DNA of 64,000 nucleotides from Ruminococcaceae bacterium AB4001. GTDB lineage: Bacteria > Bacillota > Clostridia > Saccharofermentanales > Saccharofermentanaceae. Every line of letters starts with the position of its first letter. Within the stretch, counting starts at the first letter, position 1. Under the pieces are notes generated by a model. The model had not been told where the DNA came from and did not search any database. It worked only from the letters and a program-made list of their open reading frames with translations. Positions 51,995 through 61,087 of this stretch are shown one piece after another. The translations under genes and the position numbers were made by a program. The stretch lies in the NCBI GenBank assembly GCA_000621765.1, contig JHXJ01000003.1, positions 1-64,000 of the forward strand, in the 5' to 3' direction.

Positions 51995-53743
51995 TTATGC
52001 CCTGATCTTGATGTGTGTCTCACGGAGCTGCTGCTCTGTAACTTCACCAGGCGCGCCGCAGAGAAGATCCTGAGCGTTACCGTTCATCGGGAATGCGATA
52101 ACTTCTCTGATGTTCTCTTCACCTCTTAAGATCATGATCATACGGTCTACACCAGGAGCCATACCTGCGTGCGGCGGAGCGCCGAACTGGAATGCGCTGT
52201 AGAGTGCGCCGAACTTTGTCTTGAGTTCTTCTTCAGAATATCCTGCGATCTCGAATGCCTTCTTCATGATGTCTAAGTCATGGTTTCTGACAGCACCGGA
52301 TGAGAGCTCGATACCGTTGCAGACGATGTCATACTGGTAAGCGAGGATCTCTTCAGGCTTCTTTGTATTGAGTGCTTCAAGGCCGCCCTGGGGCATGGAG
52401 AAAGGATTGTGAGTGAAGATATACTTCTTTGTCTCGTTATCCCATTCATACATCGGGAAGTCGTTTACGAAGCAGAATCTGAAAGCATTCTCTTCGATGA
52501 GGCCGAGTCTTGCGCCCAGCTCATTTCTGATCTTGCCAGCGCACTCGTTTGCACGTGCCTCGTTATCTGCGATGAAGAAGATCGTATCGCCAGCCTGGAG
52601 ACCAGCAAGATCCTTAAGTTCTGTCTTCATGTCATCAGGGATGAACTTGTCGATAGGTCCCTTGTAGCTCATGTCTTCAAGAACTTCGAGGTAGCCAAGA
52701 CCGCCCATTCCGAGATCATCCTGAGCGAACTTGAGCATCTTCTCGTGCTGGCCCTTTGAAAGCTTAGCGTGAACGTTGATCGCACGTACAGTCTTTCCGT
52801 GGAAAGCCTTGAATGTGCATCTTGAGAAGAACTCTGTAACGTCCTTGATGCGGAGCGGGTTTCTTAAGTCAGGCTTGTCAGAGCCGAACTCTTCCATTGC
52901 CTGCTTATAAGAGATTACCGGATAAGGTGCAGGTGTTACCTTTGCGCCTTCGGGTGCGAACTTCTCGAATGTTGCAGTGAGAACTTCCTCGCCTGCTCTG
53001 AAGACGTCTTCCTGTGTAGCAAAAGACATCTCGAAGTCTAACTGATAGAACTCTCCCGGGCTTCTATCTGCTCTTGCATCCTCATCTCTGAAGCAGGGAG
53101 CGATCTGGAAATACTTATCAAATCCTGAAACCATCAGGAGCTGCTTGAACTGCTGGGGTGCCTGCGGAAGCGCATAGAACTTACCTTTCCACTTTCTGGA
53201 AGGAACGATGTAGTCTCTTGCGCCCTCAGGTGAAGATGAAGTAAGGATAGGAGTCTGGATCTCCAAAAATCCCATCTCTGTCATTTTCTGTCTTAAAAAC
53301 GCGATAACGTTAGATCTGAAGATGATGTTGTCCTTAACCTTCTGGTTTCTGAGGTCGAGATATCTGTACTTAAGTCTTACGTCCTCTCTGATCTCCTTTG
53401 ATGTCATGATCTCGAAAGGAAGCTGCGTATAAACCTTACCCAGAACGTCAACGGAATGAGCTTCGAGCTCGATAGTACCTGTTGCGATCTTGGGGTTGTA
53501 TGTCTCCTCGTCTCTGTGCTCGATCTTACCCTCGACGGAAATGCACTCTTCCTTTACGAGTCCGTCAAGAAGAGATGTGTCACGCATAACGACCTGAAGT
53601 GTGCCGTACATGTCTCTCAAGTCGATGAAAGAAACACCGCCGTGGTCTCTGATGTTTTCGATCCATCCGCATACACGGAGTTCTGTGCCTACGTCCTTCT
53701 CGGACAGTGAGCTGATGATCCTGTCTCTGTACTGGTTAGCCAT
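51995..53743 (-). CDS. aspS: Aspartate--tRNA ligase
   Basis: A 582-residue class IIb aspartyl-tRNA synthetase of the bacterial type. The OB anticodon-binding domain covers residues 1-105 (RVCGWIENIRDHGGVSFIDLRD). Motif 2 is FRDEDARADRSPGEFYQLDFEMSF. The bacterial GAD insertion sits at about 285-400. Motif 3 is GMAPGVDRMIMILRGEENIRE. The presence of the GAD domain marks the bacterial form; whether it is strictly discriminating for Asp-tRNA cannot be said. The upstream T-box at 53770-53990 controls it by uncharged tRNA-Asp. AAAGGAAAAGG precedes the ATG. Confidence 0.97.
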   Translation of the reverse strand: MANQYRDRIISSLSEKDVGTELRVCGWIENIRDHGGVSFIDLRDMYGTLQVVMRDTSLLDGLVKEECISVEGKIEHRDEETYNPKIATGTIELEAHSVDVLGKVYTQLPFEIMTSKEIREDVRLKYRYLDLRNQKVKDNIIFRSNVIAFLRQKMTEMGFLEIQTPILTSSSPEGARDYIVPSRKWKGKFYALPQAPQQFKQLLMVSGFDKYFQIAPCFRDEDARADRSPGEFYQLDFEMSFATQEDVFRAGEEVLTATFEKFAPEGAKVTPAPYPVISYKQAMEEFGSDKPDLRNPLRIKDVTEFFSRCTFKAFHGKTVRAINVHAKLSKGQHEKMLKFAQDDLGMGGLGYLEVLEDMSYKGPIDKFIPDDMKTELKDLAGLQAGDTIFFIADNEARANECAGKIRNELGARLGLIEENAFRFCFVNDFPMYEWDNETKKYIFTHNPFSMPQGGLEALNTKKPEEILAYQYDIVCNGIELSSGAVRNHDLDIMKKAFEIAGYSEEELKTKFGALYSAFQFGAPPHAGMAPGVDRMIMILRGEENIREVIAFPMNGNAQDLLCGAPGEVTEQQLRETHIKIRA

Positions 53744-53769
53744 ATTCCTTTTCCTTTCTTCGGGGAAAA

Positions 53770-53990
53770 TAAAAAACGCCCCGAACTTAAATCTCCTTTA
53801 AGTTCAGGACGAACAAAACATGTCCGCGGTGCCACCTGATTTACTTCGCAGAACGCGAAATCTCTTTAAACCGGAATGCTGATAGAGTTGTTATTCGTCA
53901 GCGGCCTCTTTCCGCTCTGCCTTTCAGCCCGGGGGCAAAGCTCTCTGAAGGCGACATACCACGACTACTGGGGTCTCCGTCATCGCATAA
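53770..53990 (-). promoter_or_regulatory. T-box leader of aspS
   Basis: On the minus strand the conserved T-box GGTGGCACCGCG lies at 53825-53836. It is followed by a terminator with a 14-base stem (53778-53791 with 53797-53810) and GTTTTTT. Stem I carries AGAGAGC and GCTGAAAGG, typical of the AG bulge and distal loop, and a plausible GAC (Asp) specifier at 53897-53899 in GCTGACGAATAAC. Uncharged tRNA-Asp would favour the antiterminator. Confidence 0.92.
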
Positions 53991-53996
53991 TGCGTA

Positions 53997-54026
53997 ATAC
54001 TACATCATTTAAAAGCCCGTTGTCAA
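53997..54026 (-). promoter_or_regulatory. Promoter of the aspS T-box
   Basis: TTGACA (54021-54026), an 18-base spacer and TAGTAT (53997-54002). The predicted start is near 53990, just before stem I of the T-box. Confidence 0.82.
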
Positions 54027-54070
54027 CCGAAATTATCAGGAATCACAAGACTTCCGGGCAAATTTTGTGC

Positions 54071-54304
54071 TTATTTCTCGTGTCCGCACGAACTTCTCGT
54101 CGGACCGTCATCACCGGACTCGTAATGAGCGCGGAATTCCATGTTGATATCCTTTATCTCACGCCTGCCTTCAATGTAATCCTGGTACATATCCGCAAGG
54201 CCTGCCATGCAGCCGTCGCAGCTGCCGTCAATATAACCTATGGAATCAGCAACTATCTGCTCGCGCTCTTCCCTTGTCGTATCCTTTATCAGCAAACTCT
54301 TCAT
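54071..54304 (-). CDS. Small conserved protein downstream of rnr
   Basis: A 77-residue protein with the opening MKSLLIKDTTREEREQIV and the Cys pair CDGCMAGL, ending SSCGHEK. Similar proteins are common in Lachnospiraceae; some databases call them PurH-like by mistake. The start overlaps the stop of rnr (ATGA). A metal-binding role is possible through the Cys residues. Function unknown. Confidence 0.7.
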   Translation of the reverse strand: MKSLLIKDTTREEREQIVADSIGYIDGSCDGCMAGLADMYQDYIEGRREIKDINMEFRAHYESGDDGPTRSSCGHEK

Positions 54305-56364
54305 CGTCTTCCTCTTGAACCTCCTCTGCCGGTTCTTCCGCCGTGTGAACCGCGCTTTCCGGGGTGTCCTGCAAAGCCTGACGGGCTGCGCTTTACGGGA
54401 GCTCCCTTGGAGCCCTTGCGGCCTTTCTTCACGATCTCCTTCGCCTTCTTGCCGGCATTTCTTTCGCGTGTCGTGCGTTCTTCTTCAAAGCCGTATTCAA
54501 ATGAGAAGTCTATCTTGTTCTCTTCCGTATCGACTTTTTCAACGACAACGGTAACAGGCATGCCGATAGACAGTATCTTTCCGCCGTGGGCACCTATTGC
54601 CCTGTAGCTTCTCTCATCAAAGAAATAGTGGTCTCTCAAAGATCTGAAAGGAACAAATCCTTCGACTGTATTTTCGAGCCTTACAAAACATCCGCCGTCT
54701 ATTATCGAAGAGATCACGCCGTCGTAATGCTCGCCGATCCTTTCTGCCATATATTCGCAGATCTTGATGTTGTCAGATGCGCGCTCCGCGTCTACAGCAT
54801 TGCGCTCCATGTCAGAGGAATGCTCAGCAGCATTATCAACCAGTCCGGCGAAATGTCCTCTCGAATCCTCGCCATGCAGATAACTCTTGATTATCCTGTG
54901 GATATAAAGGTCAGGATAACGTCTGATCGGTGAAGTGAAGTGACAGTAATACTTTGATGCCAGACCGAAGTGTCCTAAGCAGTCGGAGCAGTATCTTGCC
55001 TTAGCCATCGATCTCAACAGAAGTTCATTGAGTGCGGGAATGGCGGTCTTATCTCCGATCATATCCATGAACCGCTGGACATCCAAAGGCTTTATCCTGC
55101 CGAAAAGTCTTCCTGACGCACCGAAGAATCTTGCGATATTTGAAAACCTTGCGATCTTGATCGGATCCGGATCTTCATGCACGCGGTAAACGAATGGATA
55201 TTTCAGGTCGGAGAACTTCCTGGCGATAAACTCATTCGCGCATATCATGAAAGATTCGATTATCCCATTCGTGAAGTTGATCGGATAAGGCATGATGTCA
55301 TTCACAGTGCCATCGTCATTTAAGATCACCTTCGTCTCAGGCATCTCAAAACCAATGGCACCGCGCTTCTTTCTCATCGCGGTAAGGATCTCCGAAAGTT
55401 CCTTCATCGTATTAAGCATCGGGATTATGCTGCCGTACTCCGCATCGTCTTCCGGAGCGGGTTCGGTCAGTATCCTGTAGCACTCTTTGTAGCTCATTCT
55501 CCTGTCGGATCTGATGACGCTCTCATATACTTCTCCGCCATAGATCCCGCCTTCGCGGTCTACCATCATCTCAGCTGTCAGAGCGAGTCTGTCGACATTG
55601 GGATTAAGGCTGCAGAGACCGTTTGAAAGCTTCGGCGGAAGCATGGGAATAACGCGGTCAACAAGATAGACTGATGTACCTCTGGAAAATGCTTCCATAT
55701 CCAGCGCAGTTCCTTCACGGACGTAGTTTGATACATCTGCGATATGGACATAGAGCTTAAAGTTTCCGCTGTGAAGTCTCTCAATCGAAATAGCGTCATC
55801 TAAGTCCTTTGCATCTTCGCCGTCGATCGTGATCGTAAGAAGGTCGCGCTTATCCCTTCTGCCCTTTGTGATCTCATTTACTATCTGCTCAGGATCCGGA
55901 TTTACAGGCAGTGGTTCGACTTCCTTTTTGACCTTTTCGGGGAATTCCTGTGAAAGCCCGAACTGCCTTAATACGGTGAGCATCCTGACGTCGTTGTTGC
56001 CCATGTCGCCTAAAACTTCTGTTATGGTTCCGCGGCAGTCACCGCGGTCGCAGTTCGGGTTAAGGACTTCGCAGACGACCGCCATGTTGAACGGAGCGCC
56101 GTTTAAGTGATTCTTGTCAATCTCGATTGCGCCGTAGTCCGTGCTCCTGAAAGAAGGATCGGGAATAACGACACCGCCGGTCGGCGTCTGCCTTAAGATT
56201 CCTATGACCTGGTTCTTTACCTGAAGAGGTCCTCTCGGCTCCATGTCGGCCAGAGTCTTGGGAAGCGCTGACTGCTCTTCTTTAGCTTTGATGATCCTGT
56301 TGCGTCTTCTTTGCGAAGCGCTCATATTTTCGGCAAAAGCCGGTCTCTTTTTTCTATCGTCCAT
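54301..56364 (-). CDS. rnr: Ribonuclease R
   Basis: A 687-residue 3'-to-5' exoribonuclease of the RNB family, which degrades structured RNA. Cold-shock domains are in the first 190 residues. The RNB core shows DGEDAKDLDDAISIE, with the metal-binding acids, and HIADVSNYVREGT; further on FTSPIRRYPDLYIHR. An S1 domain lies near 570-650, and the C-terminus is basic and Gly/Arg-rich. It is shorter than E. coli RNase R (813), with a shorter N-terminus. The small gene downstream overlaps it by four bases. Confidence 0.96.
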   Translation of the reverse strand: MDDRKKRPAFAENMSASQRRRNRIIKAKEEQSALPKTLADMEPRGPLQVKNQVIGILRQTPTGGVVIPDPSFRSTDYGAIEIDKNHLNGAPFNMAVVCEVLNPNCDRGDCRGTITEVLGDMGNNDVRMLTVLRQFGLSQEFPEKVKKEVEPLPVNPDPEQIVNEITKGRRDKRDLLTITIDGEDAKDLDDAISIERLHSGNFKLYVHIADVSNYVREGTALDMEAFSRGTSVYLVDRVIPMLPPKLSNGLCSLNPNVDRLALTAEMMVDREGGIYGGEVYESVIRSDRRMSYKECYRILTEPAPEDDAEYGSIIPMLNTMKELSEILTAMRKKRGAIGFEMPETKVILNDDGTVNDIMPYPINFTNGIIESFMICANEFIARKFSDLKYPFVYRVHEDPDPIKIARFSNIARFFGASGRLFGRIKPLDVQRFMDMIGDKTAIPALNELLLRSMAKARYCSDCLGHFGLASKYYCHFTSPIRRYPDLYIHRIIKSYLHGEDSRGHFAGLVDNAAEHSSDMERNAVDAERASDNIKICEYMAERIGEHYDGVISSIIDGGCFVRLENTVEGFVPFRSLRDHYFFDERSYRAIGAHGGKILSIGMPVTVVVEKVDTEENKIDFSFEYGFEEERTTRERNAGKKAKEIVKKGRKGSKGAPVKRSPSGFAGHPGKRGSHGGRTGRGGSRGRR

Positions 56365-56379
56365 ATCTAATATTCCTCT

Positions 56380-58293
56380 CTATTTGTCCATTCTCGCTAT
56401 GGTATGCATAACGATATGGAACACTCTGGACATGCCTCCGGAATAATCTGCTTTTTCAACAGCAGCACTGATCAGGAGCGGGTTATCCGTACCGATGACA
56501 TCGACATCGCAGCTGACCAGATACTGAACCGTATCGTCAAGATCGACCGTCCAGCAGAACACCTTGATCCCGTTATCGTGCATCCGTTTTACAAGTTCAG
56601 GTGTTACGTTGTTTTCTTCTATCGATATGTTATCAGTATAACCGATATCATTCAGGTTTCCGTATGCGAAAAACATACAGTATGCTTTTGTGATCGTCGG
56701 ATCGATGTCATTGACCTTCATGAGCCTTTTCGCATCCTGCGAGATCACCATAACTTCATCGTGCATTCCGGTCTTGTTGATGATATCGAGAACGTTCTGC
56801 TCAAATCCGATATCGTTGCGGTCACCCTTAAGCTCAACCTGCACATGAAGATTGTTTTCCTTCGCGAACGTAAGCGCTTCTTCGAGTTTGGGTATCGTTA
56901 CATGCTCAAAGTTTCCGGGCATCCAGTCACCCATCTCATGGCGTGTGAGTTCCTCGTAAGTATTGTCATGGATCGACAGTTTAAATCCCGTCACTCTTCC
57001 GATTCCTGAATCATGACTGCATACTATTACGCCGTCCGATGTCTGCCAGACATCCAGCTCTATCCACTCAAGGTTCTCGCTCTCTGCAAGTTCAAATGCA
57101 GGCATCGTATTCTCCGGAGCATTGACATTGTCACCTCTGTGCGCGCATACGAGGACCGGACCGACGTCTTCAGCGAGGAATGAATACTTTACGCATAAGA
57201 AAGCGATACCGCTTACCAGGACTGAAGCGACAATGCCCCATGCAAGAATCGACATCCTCCTGCTTACCTTTCTCTCGACAAAGAAATCCCTTGAGATAGT
57301 TGGAAGCATGTTACGCTCGTCGATGTATTTAAAGAACAGTACCGTAAGCGCTGCATTGTTTACGGCAGGCGAGATAAACGATTTAAGTATCTGCCTGATG
57401 ACGTAAATGCTCATGCCGAGTCCTTCAGACTTTGATACGATACCGAAATCGCCCTGGAAAACAGTCTTTACCTCTTCCGCGTTTATCGTGATCATTGAAG
57501 CTATCGAATTGATAACAAGATTGAGAAGGATCGTCAAAAGGATCATGTGCAAAAGCGTCTTGGTATAATTTCCCTTTGCCACAAGCCTTGCCTGTCTGCA
57601 GCTCCTGATGAAATTTCTTCTCTGCAGGACGAATGCATTGATCGAGAAGATATAGACAGTCAGAAAGCATATGAGCAGGAAATAACCGACCCTGTAAAGT
57701 ATCTTGAGGCTGTTCGTATAATCTATCGTCTGATCGACAAAACCGGGGAATACAAGTTTCAGCGTCGTTCCCGATAACGGCAGGAACTTAGCCATCGGCA
57801 GCAGCACGATGACAAAGAGAATGAGAAGCCAGTTTTTCGGATAAAGGCACTTCTTACAGGTCCTGAGGCCTGCCGAAAACATACTTACTACAGTCGTGTT
57901 TTCTCCGATCTGGCTCATCGAAAAAGCATGTAAGAGTCCCGCGATCTCAAAAAAGTTAATGAGCATTACACAGATCGAAAAGATCATGAGTATGATAAGC
58001 GAAAACGGATGCAGAAAAACCTGCTTCAGGTTCGAAGGCGCTATATACGTCGTGCCGGTGACCTTCATGAGAAGTTCGAACACGGCGTTCTTCAATATGA
58101 GCGTCGACATTACCGAAAAAGCATTGCAGATCATCATGAATCCGAATACTTCTTTGAGATTGAATTTGAACAATAAGATCAGATTCCTGATAAGCAGTCC
58201 GAATTCGTTGAAAAATGTGCGGATCTGCCTTCCAAAGATGTTAAATAATTTTCTTATCGAGAGCTTTTCTTCCATTTCATTCTGCCGTCTCAA
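56380..58293 (-). CDS. Membrane glycerophosphodiester phosphodiesterase
   Basis: A 637-residue protein. The first 350 residues hold about eight membrane segments of the GDPD membrane-domain type. The C-terminal GDPD barrel has the catalytic HRGDNVNAPENT (His, Arg, Glu), WIELDVWQTSDG (Glu, Asp) and CSHDSGIGR (His). By the topology the catalytic domain should face outside. It would release glycerol phosphate from glycerophosphodiesters or from lipoteichoic acid chains. The start is either TTG at 58293, with AAGGGA three bases away, or the ATG at 58275. Fifteen bases separate it from rnr. Confidence 0.92.
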   Translation of the reverse strand: MRRQNEMEEKLSIRKLFNIFGRQIRTFFNEFGLLIRNLILLFKFNLKEVFGFMMICNAFSVMSTLILKNAVFELLMKVTGTTYIAPSNLKQVFLHPFSLIILMIFSICVMLINFFEIAGLLHAFSMSQIGENTTVVSMFSAGLRTCKKCLYPKNWLLILFVIVLLPMAKFLPLSGTTLKLVFPGFVDQTIDYTNSLKILYRVGYFLLICFLTVYIFSINAFVLQRRNFIRSCRQARLVAKGNYTKTLLHMILLTILLNLVINSIASMITINAEEVKTVFQGDFGIVSKSEGLGMSIYVIRQILKSFISPAVNNAALTVLFFKYIDERNMLPTISRDFFVERKVSRRMSILAWGIVASVLVSGIAFLCVKYSFLAEDVGPVLVCAHRGDNVNAPENTMPAFELAESENLEWIELDVWQTSDGVIVCSHDSGIGRVTGFKLSIHDNTYEELTRHEMGDWMPGNFEHVTIPKLEEALTFAKENNLHVQVELKGDRNDIGFEQNVLDIINKTGMHDEVMVISQDAKRLMKVNDIDPTITKAYCMFFAYGNLNDIGYTDNISIEENNVTPELVKRMHDNGIKVFCWTVDLDDTVQYLVSCDVDVIGTDNPLLISAAVEKADYSGGMSRVFHIVMHTIARMDK

Positions 58294-58343
58294 TATCCCT
58301 TATAACTATTGCAACATTATATATTAAGGGTGCCTGCAATTCC

Positions 58344-58394
58344 ATACAAAAGGGACGCAACTTCGGTGAACTGGTCACATCCGCTGCGTCCCTT
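58344..58394 (-). terminator. Terminator after the cell-wall-binding protein gene
   Basis: AAGGGACGCA and TGCGTCCCTT form a 10-bp stem closed over a long, partly paired loop, followed by TTTGTAT on the minus strand, 20 bases after the stop codon at 58414. Confidence 0.75.
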
Positions 58395-58413
58395 AAGATC
58401 TCAATATTTCAGA

Positions 58414-60588
58414 TCAGTCTTCTATCCAGATACCTGAATCAGTAAATCTGTATTCGGTATTGCCGATCTTAACTGTTCCCGTAGCCATCTCACCGGAAGG
58501 CTTCAGATAATACCAGTTGCTTCCCTCCTGGAGCCAGCCCGTCTTCATGGCACCTGATTTTTCGAAGAAGTACCACTTGCCGCCGATCTGTTTCCATCCC
58601 GTTACCATCGCGCCGGAAGGCTCCATGTAATACCATGTGCTTCCCTCCTGGAACCAGCCGGTCATCATGACGCCTGAGCTTGCAAAGCAATACCAATTAC
58701 CGTCGATCTGCTTCCAGCCTGTTACCATCGCGCCGGAAGTCTCCATGAAATACCATTTTCCGCCGTCCTGTACCCAGCCGGTCTGCATTACGCCGCTCTT
58801 ATTGAAGAAATACCATCTCCCGCCGATTCCCTTCCAGCCTGTTGCCATTGCGCCAGAAGTCTCGAGATAGTACCAGGCACCGTTCAGATTAAGCCAGCCG
58901 GTCTGCATGATTCCTTCAACATTAAAGTAATACCATCTGCCGCCTACATTCTCCCAGCCGGTAGCTAAATCACCATCAGGTTCAACGAAGTACCATTTGT
59001 GATTGATTTCTACCCAGGCGCCTTCATAAGCTTCATCCAGGACATACTTGAACAGGATAGTTGCGTACTTTCCACCCGGAGAATGAGAGAGTTCAGTAGC
59101 AACGATATCTCCACCCGCAGAATAAATATCAAGGTTGTCTAAGATATCACTGGGAAAATAAACCAGAGGTTTTCCTTCAACGCCTTCAACATCTTCAAGC
59201 GTAATGTAGAAATAATACTCCGTACCCTTCTCGAGTTCGCCGTCTGCTAATTCAGTAAAATACTTATCAGTGTAAAAAGGACTTACAAATACATCGATAT
59301 CTTCATACTCGTATTCGAAATAAACACTAGAGCTTCTGACATTTATCTTACGGTAGCCGTCTGAATCCTTTACGATTCCGATCGCCTGAAATGCGAAACC
59401 GCCAAGGTTCTCTGTCCAGTAAGCATACAGAGTCAGATCTTCTGTTACGGGAGTAGCAAAATCATACATCTTCGTGCATTCGGGATTTGTATACCATCCC
59501 CAGAAAACATATCCTTCAAGCGTTGGGTCTTCCGGTATCTTTACCGTCTTGCCGTCAGGGACACTCTGATCAGCTATTCCGGACCCGTCGCCGGTATCAA
59601 ACTTAACAGTATGTTTTGTGTTGGAATCGAAATAGAAATATACGGTTATGTCCTTTGCGGGCATGTTAAATATATAACCGATGCTTCCGTTCCTGTTGAT
59701 CTCGATGTCAGGAGACTGTGCATAAGCAAATGTATATCCTTCAGGAGCTTTGCCATATATTTGTACTAACTCTCCTTCATGGATATCAACGGACTGACCG
59801 CTCGTATATTTAGTTTTGTTATATTCCACCTTGCCGTCAGCATAATCCGTGATTATGTTCAACTTATAAGTAACATTTGAGATTACGGTAAACTGTACAT
59901 GTGCGGCGTCGATCTCTTCAGGCGAATACTCCGTTCCGTTTCCGTCAGGGTCATAATACAGCGTAACAACAGCATCATATGTTCCTACTGCAAGTCCTGC
60001 AACAGGGTAAACATATGCCATATGGTACTCTGCACCTTTTTCAATCATTGCACCGCCATAAGGATCTGTCACGTTAAAAGCATCAGTATTTCCGCTTGTC
60101 AGCTTAACGGAGAACTTATCCCCGACAACCGTAGCACTGCCCGTTTTCTTAGCCTGCATTGATTTGTTGAAATCACTTGGGTTATACCCTATCTCCGCAG
60201 TTCCCAGATCAACGGAATAGAACTCCATATCATAAGGTCCGGGACCCTCAAAATGGAATGTGACAGTGACATTCTTCTCCGGCATATCAAAGGCATAGCC
60301 GATAGATCCGGTCCTGTTAACTTCCACATCCGGAGAATCAGCACTTTTGAACTGGCAATCGCCTGTAGCCCTTGCATAGAGCCGGACAGTCGTACCGGCT
60401 TCAACATAAAACTCAGCACCGCTGGAATACTGTGTGCCAAGGAACTCCACCTTGCATTCCGGCTGGTCGGTCAGGAGCGTCATCTTATAGGTCGACGCAG
60501 CATTGACAGCCCTGCCCGCAGGGATCAGACCGGCCAAAATGGTCATCGTAACGAGAAAAGAAAAAATCTTACAGAGCTTGTTTTTCAT
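58414..60588 (-). CDS. Secreted cell-wall-binding repeat protein
   Basis: A 724-residue exported protein. The signal peptide is at residues 1-31 (LVTMTILAGLIPAGRAVNA). Two similar units with FDMPEKNVTVTFHF- and FNMPAKDITVYFYF-type ends lie near 32-120 and 240-325. A Listeria-Bacteroides (InlB B) repeat spans about 328-395 (GYVFWGWYTNPECTKMYDF). The last 200 residues are ten 20-residue cell-wall-binding units of the choline-binding type, such as WKQIGGKWYFFEKSGAMKTG. It should attach non-covalently to the wall. No catalytic domain is seen, so an adhesin or scaffold is likely. GGAGG precedes the ATG. Confidence 0.93.
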   Translation of the reverse strand: MKNKLCKIFSFLVTMTILAGLIPAGRAVNAASTYKMTLLTDQPECKVEFLGTQYSSGAEFYVEAGTTVRLYARATGDCQFKSADSPDVEVNRTGSIGYAFDMPEKNVTVTFHFEGPGPYDMEFYSVDLGTAEIGYNPSDFNKSMQAKKTGSATVVGDKFSVKLTSGNTDAFNVTDPYGGAMIEKGAEYHMAYVYPVAGLAVGTYDAVVTLYYDPDGNGTEYSPEEIDAAHVQFTVISNVTYKLNIITDYADGKVEYNKTKYTSGQSVDIHEGELVQIYGKAPEGYTFAYAQSPDIEINRNGSIGYIFNMPAKDITVYFYFDSNTKHTVKFDTGDGSGIADQSVPDGKTVKIPEDPTLEGYVFWGWYTNPECTKMYDFATPVTEDLTLYAYWTENLGGFAFQAIGIVKDSDGYRKINVRSSSVYFEYEYEDIDVFVSPFYTDKYFTELADGELEKGTEYYFYITLEDVEGVEGKPLVYFPSDILDNLDIYSAGGDIVATELSHSPGGKYATILFKYVLDEAYEGAWVEINHKWYFVEPDGDLATGWENVGGRWYYFNVEGIMQTGWLNLNGAWYYLETSGAMATGWKGIGGRWYFFNKSGVMQTGWVQDGGKWYFMETSGAMVTGWKQIDGNWYCFASSGVMMTGWFQEGSTWYYMEPSGAMVTGWKQIGGKWYFFEKSGAMKTGWLQEGSNWYYLKPSGEMATGTVKIGNTEYRFTDSGIWIED

Positions 60589-60714
60589 TTCCCAATCCTC
60601 CTGATTATATTAATAACTAAAAGGATTTTAACACCAAAAGGAAATCTGATATATCACCCGAAAGAACCATTTTTGGTCAGGGGTTACCTTAATAACCGCA
60701 ATATCCGGAGATAC

Positions 60715-60746
60715 TAAAGGGGCTGTCGCATTTATGCAACAGCCCC
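60715..60746 (-). terminator. Terminator after secG
   Basis: GGGGCTGT and ACAGCCCC pair, extended by GCA/TGC across one mismatch, around a short AT loop; TTTAGT follows on the minus strand. It starts 25 bases after the secG stop codon. Confidence 0.82.
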
Positions 60747-60771
60747 CGGAAAATCAGTTTAAATCAGCCGC

Positions 60772-61023
60772 TTACCAAGCCTTAGCAATGGAAAGATAGA
60801 GGACGACCGAAGCAATAGCAAAGAGGATGCAGCAGATAACTGTCCAGGTCTTGAGCTGCTCTTCCAAAGTTCTGCCCTTTGCCTTGCTGTAGTACGAATC
60901 AGAAGATCCGCCTGCAACTACACCGATACCTCTGTCATTACCTTCCTGAACAAGGAAGAGAACGATGATGGCAATTCCCAAAATGATATCTATAACACTG
61001 AGTGTGATATTCAACGCTGTCAT
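60772..61023 (-). CDS. secG: Preprotein translocase subunit SecG
   Basis: An 83-residue SecG with two membrane helices (4-24 and 61-80) and the conserved loop FLVQEGNDRGIGVVAGGS. It is an accessory part of the SecYEG channel. AAGGAGG precedes the ATG, and a promoter lies within the end of the upstream ATPase gene. In Bacillota secG is often before rnr and smpB; here rnr lies about 4 kb downstream, parted by two inserted genes. Confidence 0.94.
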   Translation of the reverse strand: MTALNITLSVIDIILGIAIIVLFLVQEGNDRGIGVVAGGSSDSYYSKAKGRTLEEQLKTWTVICCILFAIASVVLYLSIAKAW

Positions 61024-61058
61024 GTCTATGTGCCTCCTTATATAAAATCAGCCTATGA

Positions 61059-61087
61059 ATAATACCACATGGGTTTTACTTATGCAA
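61059..61087 (-). promoter_or_regulatory. Promoter of secG
   Basis: TTGCAT (61082-61087), a 17-base spacer and TATTAT (61059-61064) on the minus strand. The -35 overlaps the last codons of the Ca2+ ATPase gene. Confidence 0.72.

Noticed and set aside
53876-54607. A 243-codon plus-strand frame across the aspS leader
   Set aside because: It crosses the T-box, its promoter, and the antisense of two genes, and has no coding pattern of its own.
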